Shown: one piece after another, positions 9,301 to 14,074 of the stretch
Numbering within the stretch: position 1 is the first letter of the stretch
How the letters are laid out: each line of letters opens with the position of its first letter
The notes under the pieces: model-generated
Told to the model about the DNA's origin: nothing
The model's database searches: none
What the model saw: the letters and a program-made list of their open reading frames with translations, nothing else
Position numbers and translations under genes: made by a program
Virus record (IMG/VR): IMGVR_UViG_3300045973_000984
Coordinates: 1 to 37,024 of that record
Direction: 5' to 3' (one strand)
From: a virus
DNA: 37,024 nucleotides

Positions 9301-9408
9301 CCATCAAACTCAACAGTGCAGCCTTCTACGCTAGAGATAGGTGGAAAGACCTACGTGAAGGCACAAAGCAGGCCGGGCCTGGCCTATACCGTTACTGCTG
9401 TCAGCTAG
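6379..9408 (+). CDS. Large cysteine-rich virion (tail/adhesin-like) protein
   Basis: A 1,009-residue, Ser/Thr/Gly-rich, beta-type protein with no transmembrane segment, most likely an external virion protein. Residues about 1-95 look like an Ig/PKD-type domain (LSWTLYLNG, VYRLVGRAVGYDG). The middle third is unusually cysteine-rich for a phage fibre. It includes two related units with [NG]xCYxNxG followed by D, T and a later C (about residues 473-510 and 610-650) and a CYCNPC cluster between them. The C-terminal third has further beta-sandwich-like repeats. The start is GTG at 6379 inside the 16-mer GCTAGTTAAGGTGTGA, which also surrounds the GTG start at 12965. The gene follows the GroES-like gene by 17 bases and its last 8 bases overlap the convergent gene at 9401. 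I do not recognise the family; receptor binding is inferred from composition. Confidence 0.65.
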   Translation: MSELRIDWGQARYSKGDTLEAKIQFVSSTSTNYASLSWTLYLNGVRELEGTSKVIRHTGSQHGVYRLVGRAVGYDGQVAIGDSSTVVSGDFEIQSTLKPEAGRTMQSLGYVYTCEQTGPPSAFTSGAPVSAACEDIYLLPGTTYFRVEPDPSTSSLPGQVVTRTPTGNWSVTGAATGLPYECLENIYYVPAPADLKLRISTETFALPSGVVPAYRFRIRIQCFFDGVQVYRFLPCPDTQALSGALASDRRFAVLFSNVDLAVDADTGENRLGAPSGSVQSYVTDLPSSLSIPLTPDGLPDASNAGTRMSYTDQNWITTYDPLQPGTLEVDARSTYAIEKSRPFVISFMMPSFPMIVQRPRRVYGWVALYMAGGFVNAGTSASIEVTSAGGNSSKSVVVPITGDFDSADYSTYLKVGEASVDISDAEFVDNGLTGTVVLDESAVSGTTWPVGTDIPDPYMPEPVIYSTSSAAFARYNGACYYNDGPVETDPGADLRPMTEDITSCSDPEGSATVGGVGMYCYGEVNGKGTLLVPQPMYNPALYVAPVSQATHCYCNPCLVTPWANPVPAFTPFVSYDDKSFCGIPWRYDPCEGSATSLIIPYAVGAVPHETVALDGNCYSNRGVSKDTTGCRVVKLTDVAVAYDCQDALCFTPGGGSVDPELAGMTARYQDYETGKDVDVYIDHADAGVPYFAVIPETYDSGQNGLTDGRADVCVSAGGKEHYLFTSAGTGTIEFDFYSPGGKGVLLRYRNSTVTAYPAQSSSTSIDVIPGDKILFRIATYKTVIVSVCWKPVVAKPRVYAQGSITPGSSTPVTAVGFTGLTDRSPYSFYGTLPADVQVSEVNPDCILTVTAQGAEHVLIRTRSVTDVAPSLPSGAAWYANQALTGPLTFRLYAGRENAGQNGDMDVWLGTPGVLPDAFSMSQYKAIVKVSTTTLTDRVFNVTRNSLRVISSGQVASHVSPSDYIASDGDRITVQPSNSTVQPSTLEIGGKTYVKAQSRPGLAYTVTAVS

Positions 9409-9997
9409 GTGGTAAAGCAGCGCAATCCGAAGCCATCAGGCTGTTGTACTCAACGTCCATATCCATCTTGGCGATGTTCTTGAGAATCTTCTCGCTGAGC
9501 ACGGGATCCTTCTGAATCAGGTCTTGCGCTGCGATCAGGATGTTCCTGAATGCCTCTTTGGTAGGGTCTTCTGAATCGTCACGCACCGTCACGAGTGTAG
9601 GTGGCAAAGTCCCGGTCCTCCTGAATGATCCTGTGATCTGTATCACGCACCCGGTTCCGGCAATGTGCTCCACCTTGGCAGTCACCCTGTCACTGTCGTA
9701 GGTGTATCCAGGGTAGCTGGTCACGTGTGCCACTTTAGGTGCATCCTTGACCATCATCTCCAAGATAAACCCGCCCATCTCGATACAGAAGCCAGAGTGC
9801 CCGCAGTCAGCTACAGTTGTGAACCCTACCTTGTGCAGCAGACTGTTGGCTACTCTCAAGGCCTTGAAAAACAGTGTAGCCCTCTGAGCTTTCGTGAGAG
9901 GTCCTGCCTGCGGTGCTGGTCTGCTTACGGCATGGACCTTGGGATCGTACTTGGTGATGGCCCCTGTTTCACTGGCGATATAACCGATCTGTTTCAC
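9401..9997 (-). CDS. Hypothetical protein
   Basis: A 198-residue protein of unknown function. A helical segment (about 36-55) precedes a central alpha/beta part (ADCGHSGFCIEMGGFILEMMV, then beta strands with paired VTAKVEHI and CVIQITG) and a charged helical tail (TKEAFRNILIAAQDLI). No signal peptide or known motif was found. The frame extends to a TTG at 10033, but that would run through a terminator stem. I prefer GTG at 9997, which has GTTCT exactly 7 bases upstream, the spacing seen at four other starts. It begins just after the terminator of the gene at 10067, so it probably depends on its own promoter or on read-through. It overlaps the convergent virion gene by 8 bases at the 3' end. 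Confidence 0.6.
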   Translation of the reverse strand: MKQIGYIASETGAITKYDPKVHAVSRPAPQAGPLTKAQRATLFFKALRVANSLLHKVGFTTVADCGHSGFCIEMGGFILEMMVKDAPKVAHVTSYPGYTYDSDRVTAKVEHIAGTGCVIQITGSFRRTGTLPPTLVTVRDDSEDPTKEAFRNILIAAQDLIQKDPVLSEKILKNIAKMDMDVEYNSLMASDCAALPPS

Positions 9998-10010
9998 ACA
10001 GATCAGAACG

Positions 10011-10041
10011 AAAAAGGGCGGACTCGTTTCCAAGTCCGCCC
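10011..10041 (-). terminator. Rho-independent terminator
   Basis: On the minus strand a perfect 9-bp stem (GGGCGGACT / AGTCCGCCC, 8-base loop) is followed directly by five T residues. It sits 26 bases after the stop of the gene at 10067-10636 and would end its transcript. Confidence 0.85.
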
Positions 10042-10066
10042 GTGACTACGTGACCTATGCCGAAAA

Positions 10067-10636
10067 CTAGGAACTGGTGGGTTCGTTGTAATTCGCGCCC
10101 GCAGGATTGACGATGCCGGTGGTGGCGTCAATCGAACCCCACTTCTTCGTGAGAGACGCCGTATTATACCCCTGATCGAATCCAAAGCCTGCTCTGCCAG
10201 AGGCGCTTATGTCGATTTGAGCGCCTCGGAGATCAGACGGATTGCGCATGACCGAGGAGATGTTCACAGTGGTCGAGCGCACGACAACACCATTCACGGT
10301 GTCGGCGATTCCAGACCCAAAGAATCCAATGCGCTTGCTGAGCAGGTTGAAGCTGCGAGTGACGCAGCCTTTGGCTGCGACAATGATTTCAGGCCCGATG
10401 CTCGTGCCGATCAGGCCACTGGGCGCGATGCCAGTGATGACGGGGCTGACGTCCGAGTAGCCGGACGGAGAGGTTGTGGGTGACACGAAGGCTTTCACGC
10501 GGATATACGCGTCGATGTTGCCGGTATTCTCGAAGATAAAGTCGACTGCCCCGAGACGAGATCCGGCAGCCATTGCGTAGCCGCTGAAGCGGGAAGCGTC
10601 AGTATTGAACGAAATTAAACTTGATTGATTTGACAT
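10067..10636 (-). CDS. Probable structural protein
   Basis: A 189-residue Gly/Ser/Ala-rich beta-type protein without signal peptide or membrane helix. VDFIFENTGNIDAYIRVKAF is typical of a beta-sandwich virion or decoration domain, and the C-terminal half (SASGRAGFGFDQGYNTASLTKK) is small-residue-rich. It has its own 137-base upstream region and its own strong terminator, an arrangement expected of an abundant product. The N-terminal TDASRFS resembles the TDASRLS of the Ig-domain protein at 19880-20482, possibly a shared virion-anchoring segment, but this is short. The ATG at 10636 is preceded by an A/T-rich leader with no Shine-Dalgarno sequence. Alternatives are a minor capsid or tail decoration protein; I cannot choose between them. 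Confidence 0.6.
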   Translation of the reverse strand: MSNQSSLISFNTDASRFSGYAMAAGSRLGAVDFIFENTGNIDAYIRVKAFVSPTTSPSGYSDVSPVITGIAPSGLIGTSIGPEIIVAAKGCVTRSFNLLSKRIGFFGSGIADTVNGVVVRSTTVNISSVMRNPSDLRGAQIDISASGRAGFGFDQGYNTASLTKKWGSIDATTGIVNPAGANYNEPTSS

Positions 10637-10773
10637 ACGTTATTTGATTTAATGTTTTCTGCACCTTCAGTTTATTCTTTCAGTGCTTCTTCACACACTT
10701 AAAAACCTTGCTGCACACGACCGTGCTCAATACGATTCAACTTTAATACGGATAGGCGCAGTCACTTGATTGT
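10637..10773 (-). promoter_or_regulatory. Upstream region of the structural gene
   Basis: This 137-base non-coding stretch must hold the promoter and leader of the leftward gene at 10636. No canonical -35/-10 pair or Shine-Dalgarno sequence is evident. The last 50 bases before the ATG are A/T-rich. At its distal edge lies ATTGTTTACAAT (10769-10780), the same 12-mer that forms both arms of the dyad at 23129-23153. Confidence 0.4.
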
Positions 10774-10929
10774 TTACAATTTCTGGAATATTAAGATCAG
10801 GCTGGAGCACCACACGAAGGTGGACGCCAGTTTGTACCCTTTTTCCCGCTGGAACTCACACGCTGAAACGATAGCTTTGTCGATCTCAGGCTCGACAGAC
10901 AGGTCTATGCGAAAGACGAGGGTGCCCAT
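10774..10929 (-). CDS. Small DUF4177-like protein
   Basis: A 51-residue protein read directly from the minus strand: it begins MGTLVFRIDLSVEPE and ends SLILIFQKL. The middle segment EFQREKGYKLASTF followed by a hydrophobic final strand matches the pattern of DUF4177-type small proteins, in which a helix leads to a G[WY].L strand and a terminal LIFQ[KR]-like strand. Only one base separates the upstream lipoprotein stop from this ATG, so it is the last gene of the leftward unit starting at 12662. The stop codon overlaps the 12-mer ATTGTTTACAAT. Function is unknown. Family assignment is from pattern only. Confidence 0.6.
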   Translation of the reverse strand: MGTLVFRIDLSVEPEIDKAIVSACEFQREKGYKLASTFVWCSSLILIFQKL

Positions 10930-10930
10930 G

Positions 10931-11371
10931 CTATTTCGGAGCTAGTGGAATTGAAAACAGGTTGGACGTAGGTGCCAGCGGGATCGCATTCATCTTGGAC
11001 GTAATCGCTGCGACGGAGTTGGAACTCAGAGCACCTGTGGCATCCTTGGCGAACATAAGCGATGCGCCAGGCTGACTTACAGCGTTGCGGCCTACTGCGA
11101 GGCGCTGATAGATGAACCCGCCTTTGAGCATGTTCTCCATGCGGATTTCCATCATCACGTCCGGCACGGAAGAAGGGTCGTTGGTGTTGCCAGGCACGTG
11201 TGCGAACTCGGCGCGGCCATAGCCCAGCTTCACCTCGTAGAGCTGAGTGGCCGGGTTTTCAGCGACTTGCGCTCCGAAGAATGTCCCTGTGGACACCATG
11301 ACGTTGTTTTTGAAACTGGTGCACCCTGTCAGTGTCAGCATCCCTGCTAAGATTATAATGATATGTTTCAT
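10931..11371 (-). CDS. Phage-encoded lipoprotein
   Basis: A 146-residue exported lipoprotein. Residues 1-17 (MKHIIIILAGMLTLTGC) form a type II signal peptide with lipobox LTGC, so the mature protein would carry a lipid on Cys17 and sit in the inner or outer membrane. The rest is a soluble beta/alpha region (LYEVKLGYGRAEFAHVPG, EIRMENMLKGGFIYQRLAVG) with no further membrane segment. It follows the shorter lipoprotein at 11375 by 3 bases in the same operon. Phage lipoproteins commonly act in superinfection exclusion or as outer spanins, but the size and folded domain do not fit a typical o-spanin. I do not recognise the family. Confidence 0.7.
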   Translation of the reverse strand: MKHIIIILAGMLTLTGCTSFKNNVMVSTGTFFGAQVAENPATQLYEVKLGYGRAEFAHVPGNTNDPSSVPDVMMEIRMENMLKGGFIYQRLAVGRNAVSQPGASLMFAKDATGALSSNSVAAITSKMNAIPLAPTSNLFSIPLAPK

Positions 11372-11374
11372 AAA

Positions 11375-11617
11375 CTATCTATGTATCTCCAGAACTGTAT
11401 TCGAGTTGGTCGGTATTGAGGTGACGGTGCACTTGGAGGCCCCTACGTTAAGCTGGCCTCCTCCAGAGTAGACACCGATAGCTTTAGCCTCAGTCACCTT
11501 TACCTGATTGGTCTGGCTTACGGTGAAGATACCGAACCCTAGGATGATGTGGCGCTCGTGGCCTACAGGCACACACCCTGCCAGCACCACAGTCATCAGT
11601 AATATGATTTTGTGCAT
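11375..11617 (-). CDS. Small phage-encoded lipoprotein
   Basis: An 80-residue lipoprotein. MHKIILLMTVVLAGC is a type II signal peptide with lipobox VLAGC; the mature part is about 66 residues with short strands (HIILGFGIFTV, CTVTSIPTNSNTVLEI). The ATG at 11617 is preferred over an upstream in-frame start at 11641 because it begins the signal peptide and has a good Shine-Dalgarno sequence (GGAG, 7 bases upstream), one of very few in the window. It overlaps the stop of the phosphoesterase gene at 11619 to within a base. With the lipoprotein at 10931 it forms a pair, which could act together at the envelope. Function is unknown. Confidence 0.7.
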   Translation of the reverse strand: MHKIILLMTVVLAGCVPVGHERHIILGFGIFTVSQTNQVKVTEAKAIGVYSGGGQLNVGASKCTVTSIPTNSNTVLEIHR

Positions 11618-11618
11618 G

Positions 11619-12662
11619 TTACACTCCAGATACTTGCTCACCGTATTCGAGCATCGCTTCGATGTCTATCGGGATGCCGTTCGCCTGCGGTGAATTCTTC
11701 TCTAGGTACCTGCGCATGATGTCCTGCTTCGTTCGAGGGATCACCGCCCCTGAGTCTGTGCCGCTCTCGGTGGACCCTACCGGCTGCTGATAATCGTAAA
11801 CAGGCTCGTCAGCCCTGCCGGAGAGAGGACTGGCGTAAAACTGCTCGGTCTCTTCCACGCTGTGGAGCACGACCTTGAACCTGTCTTCAGAATCCGGCGT
11901 GACCCCGCTCACGAACTCAGGCAAGGACACACAGGAATATTCAGGGAATCCTTCTAAGACAACCCATTCCAGGTTGATCTCTCCATCTTCGATATCCAGG
12001 ATGCCGACGCGCTTCTTCTCGCCAGCTTCTCCCCAGTCCTGCTGGAACGGGGATCCCACGTAGTGGATTTTTCCGATGCTCTGCGGCTTGTGAATGTGCC
12101 CCATGAGCGTTAAGTCAGCGAAATCGAATTCTTTCCTGTCAATACCAGAAGACGACATTCCTCCAGGCATGTGGCATCCGAATATCTCTGCGTGCCCCAG
12201 CACCACCGTAGGCCCTCCGCCCCGGTGCTTTCTCAGGAAGTCTGTGATGACCCTGTTGTCGTCATGATAGCTCATGCACAGAATGTTTACACCCTGAAAA
12301 GCGAAGGGCAGATTCTCGCACGACTCCACTACCCGGAAGAATTGCCTGAACATCTTGCCCGAATGCACGCTCGTGTCCTTCGAGTATTGTTCATGGTTTC
12401 CAACGAGTTTGATGTTCCATTTCCCAGCGTATTTCTGAAGCCTGTCACAGAGCAGGTCGATGACCTTCACCGGGACATAGCTCCGGTCGTCGGTTGTATC
12501 ACCCAGGTCCCACAGGGTGTCACAGGCCCGCTCCTTATATATCCGATCCAGTTGGTCGAAAAACTTCTCAAGGCGGTACATTTGAAGCGGCTTCGTAGGG
12601 TCGTTAAAACACCTCTCGTGCCCATCACCGCCGTGCAAATCTGTATAAACGAGTGCTCTCAT
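11619..12662 (-). CDS. SbcD/Mre11/T4 gp47-like nuclease subunit
   Basis: A 347-residue calcineurin-like metallophosphoesterase of the SbcD/gp47 type, the nuclease half of DNA-end processing complexes. Metal-binding motifs occur in the family order: DLH near residue 8, WDLGDTTDD, VGNHEQ, LGHAE and LMGHIHKPQ, followed by YVGSPFQQDWGE, the Mre11/SbcD capping loop. Its length suits gp47-type proteins. No SbcC/gp46 ATPase is in the window. Nearly all virion and lipoprotein genes to its left are on the same strand, and it begins that leftward unit. The start ATG at 12662 has GTTCT 8 bases upstream and no Shine-Dalgarno sequence. Role inferred: recombination, replication fork processing or host DNA degradation. 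Confidence 0.8.
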   Translation of the reverse strand: MRALVYTDLHGGDGHERCFNDPTKPLQMYRLEKFFDQLDRIYKERACDTLWDLGDTTDDRSYVPVKVIDLLCDRLQKYAGKWNIKLVGNHEQYSKDTSVHSGKMFRQFFRVVESCENLPFAFQGVNILCMSYHDDNRVITDFLRKHRGGGPTVVLGHAEIFGCHMPGGMSSSGIDRKEFDFADLTLMGHIHKPQSIGKIHYVGSPFQQDWGEAGEKKRVGILDIEDGEINLEWVVLEGFPEYSCVSLPEFVSGVTPDSEDRFKVVLHSVEETEQFYASPLSGRADEPVYDYQQPVGSTESGTDSGAVIPRTKQDIMRRYLEKNSPQANGIPIDIEAMLEYGEQVSGV

Positions 12663-12700
12663 GCTCGGATAGAACGCGGTGAGCTGCCTGAATTAGGTGG

Positions 12701-12722
12701 GATTGAAAACTAAATTTCAATC
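12701..12722. promoter_or_regulatory. Inverted repeat in divergent promoter region
   Basis: GATTGAAA and TTTCAATC form a perfect 8-bp dyad around a 6-base A/T-rich centre, midway between the divergent starts at 12662 and 12768. It could be an operator for a dimeric regulator. No T-tract follows on either strand, so a terminator is less likely. Confidence 0.45.
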
Positions 12723-12767
12723 GTTTTAGGCACGAATACCTCATTTTCAGGTTTGGTTCTAATAGGT

Positions 12768-12968
12768 GTGAGAGTTACATGTGTGAAGCTATACACGCTT
12801 AAAGTAAACGGTAATGTAATATGTGAGGTCTCGATGGACGTCCCATCGCGGCTCCCCATGCCTGTTCAGCTTGACCCTGTCTGGCTGAGGGGCGTGGTAG
12901 CTGAGGCTGTGCGCACCTATTTTCATCCGGGAGCAAAATTAGAATCACAACCGCTAGTTAAGGTGTGA
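12768..12968 (+). CDS. Small hypothetical protein
   Basis: A 66-residue protein of unknown function with a hydrophobic beta start (VRVTCVKLYTLKVNGNVICEV), a proline-containing middle and a helical end (LRGVVAEAVRTYF). GTG at 12768 is chosen because GTTCT lies exactly 7 bases upstream, as at four other starts; a TTG at 12753 is in frame but has no support. The stop overlaps the next start (GTGA). It opens a rightward three-gene unit ending at the hairpin at 13679. Confidence 0.5.
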   Translation: MRVTCVKLYTLKVNGNVICEVSMDVPSRLPMPVQLDPVWLRGVVAEAVRTYFHPGAKLESQPLVKV

Positions 12969-13378
12969 CTGCTCAAGAATTATCAAGACTGTTGATCGAG
13001 GCTGCCGACGCAGACATCGACCCGAAGGTTCAGGCCTACGTGAACCGGCTGATGCTCCGTATCGCCTCGCAAAGCTCTCTGTCCATGTACTTGGTAGATC
13101 AGACGACTTTCAAGCCTGGCATAGCGGGCAGCACCAGTGATCAGGTCGAGGACGGTGATTTTAACGAAGGCGACAAGGACAGCGACGAAACCGTAATCGT
13201 GCAGCTATCCTTCCGACGTCTTCCCAAGGAGATCATAGCTCCCCTGCTCAGGATGATCGCTGCTCCGCGTGATCCTAAGCTCTTCCAGTTCATCAAAGAT
13301 GGCCAGGCTCGCACTGGCATCCATATCGAACTCAAATCGACGGATTTCCCTGGCGAGGAAATTGATTATGCCTTCTGA
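12965..13378 (+). CDS. Hypothetical protein
   Basis: A 137-residue acidic protein, not recognised. Residues 1-45 are helical (ELSRLLIEAADADI); residues 55-80 are a Gly/Asp/Ser-rich linker; residues 80-137 have strands and a helix (VIVQLSFRRLPKEIIAPLLRMI, TGIHIELKSTDF). The GTG start overlaps the previous stop and lies within the 16-mer GCTAGTTAAGGTGTGA, which also holds the GTG start at 6379. The next gene starts 11 bases before this one ends, so the three genes are probably cotranslated. Confidence 0.55.
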   Translation: MTAQELSRLLIEAADADIDPKVQAYVNRLMLRIASQSSLSMYLVDQTTFKPGIAGSTSDQVEDGDFNEGDKDSDETVIVQLSFRRLPKEIIAPLLRMIAAPRDPKLFQFIKDGQARTGIHIELKSTDFPGEEIDYAF

Positions 13379-13676
13379 TACCGTCTTGCGCATTGCCGGG
13401 CTGTACATTGAAGACGAGGCCGCGCCTAAACCTCCCGTGCTGGATTGGATTCAGGCGGAGTGCCGAAACGGCAAATTTACTGAGGCCCTGCATGAAGCTG
13501 CGAAAGACCAGATCGAGATGCTCCGTGTTGACCTGGCCGTCGTAGAAAGCGCGTCAGAGTCTGAGATCGTCGTGAAAGTCCCAGGCTGCGTCTGCGATCA
13601 CGAATCCAACCACCCGTTCCCTACGGACGTGCTCTTTTCTTTGAATCCTGTGTCACGCTCTTGCACCAGGCTTTGA
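13368..13676 (+). CDS. Hypothetical protein
   Basis: A 102-residue protein starting MPSDTVLRIAG, of unknown function. It has a helical centre (FTEALHEAAKDQIEMLRVDLAVVE) and two cysteines in a CVCDH motif near residue 77 that might bind a metal. The ATG at 13368 is preferred to a longer in-frame version starting at 13269, whose extra N-terminus is a serine-rich translation of the antisense of the preceding gene. It overlaps that gene by 11 bases and ends 2 bases before a strong hairpin. Confidence 0.5.
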   Translation: MPSDTVLRIAGLYIEDEAAPKPPVLDWIQAECRNGKFTEALHEAAKDQIEMLRVDLAVVESASESEIVVKVPGCVCDHESNHPFPTDVLFSLNPVSRSCTRL

Positions 13677-13678
13677 AC

Positions 13679-13715
13679 ACAAGAAGCACGCTCTTTGATT
13701 GAGCGTGCTTCTTGT
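13679..13715. terminator. Convergent-gene hairpin, probable bidirectional terminator
   Basis: A perfect 15-bp stem (ACAAGAAGCACGCTC with its complement, 7-base loop TTTGATT) lies between the convergent stops at 13676 and 13733. T-tracts are weak on both strands (a CTTTCTTTT stretch about 12 bases downstream on the plus strand). It would end transcription from both sides or protect 3' ends. Confidence 0.7.
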
Positions 13716-13732
13716 CCCGAATGCCCTTTCTT

Positions 13733-13966
13733 TTAAGCTTTTTCAAGAGGAGCGACCGGTTGACTATTTGGATCCGTCCTCATGTGTTTCGGATCGGTAT
13801 AGACCACTCTGCCTGCCAGAAAGTCGAGACCGATCTTGCGAAAAAACTTCGCGACGGATGATGCGTGCAATACCCCGTGATCTTCCGTGAACTTGGTAAC
13901 AGCGGTTGCTTGTTCCTGCGTAACCCGGAAAGAGACGATACCTGTTTTAAGCGATTTTTCAGCCAT
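13733..13966 (-). CDS. Ribbon-helix-helix-like DNA-binding protein
   Basis: A 77-residue basic protein. IVSFRVTQEQATAV (residues 10-23) has the alternating beta strand then helix that opens Arc/CopG/MetJ-type ribbon-helix-helix proteins, and LHASSVAKFFRKIGLDFL fits the second helix with its [ST]-rich turn. Such dimers bind short inverted or direct repeats and usually control their own promoter, or act in plasmid copy or mobilisation control. AGAAC (13974-13978) and GTTCT (13991-13995) form an inverted pair just upstream of its start and could be its own operator. GTTCT is exactly 7 bases before the ATG on the minus strand. It is alone on its strand, flanked by the hairpin at 13679 and the portal gene. 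Candidate regulator of the window. Confidence 0.6.
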   Translation of the reverse strand: MAEKSLKTGIVSFRVTQEQATAVTKFTEDHGVLHASSVAKFFRKIGLDFLAGRVVYTDPKHMRTDPNSQPVAPLEKA

Positions 13967-14074
13967 GGCTTACAGAACGGATTCAGTCCAGTTCTTAAAA
14001 GCGTGTCGATGCCAAATGTTTCGCGGTAAAATAGAGTCGTCCGTATTTAGCTTTGGCGACACGTCACTTTTAAC
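13967..14074. promoter_or_regulatory. Divergent regulatory region with possible leader peptide
   Basis: This 108-base region separates the ribbon-helix-helix gene from the portal gene. It holds the AGAAC-N12-GTTCT inverted pair (13974-13995). Downstream of the rightward GTTCT, exactly 7 bases on, is a GTG (14003) opening an 8-codon reading frame (VSMPNVSR, then TAA). It may be a leader peptide or a coincidence. TAAAAT occurs near 14026 as a weak -10 candidate. Confidence 0.35.

Noticed and set aside
10011-10033. Longer start for the gene at 9401-9997 (TTG at 10033)
   Set aside because: It would translate through a strong terminator stem and T-tract of the preceding gene.
10774-10929. Possible frameshift in the small DUF4177-like gene, since another frame reads on as VVLQPDLNIPEIVNNQVTAP
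   Set aside because: The 51-residue frame ends in a complete LILIFQKL strand typical of the family and has an operon-coupled start. The other frame has two stops just upstream of the segment.
13269-13367. Serine-rich N-terminal extension of the gene at 13368
   Set aside because: The extension lies within the preceding gene in another frame and is low complexity. The ATG at 13368 starts a better-behaved protein.
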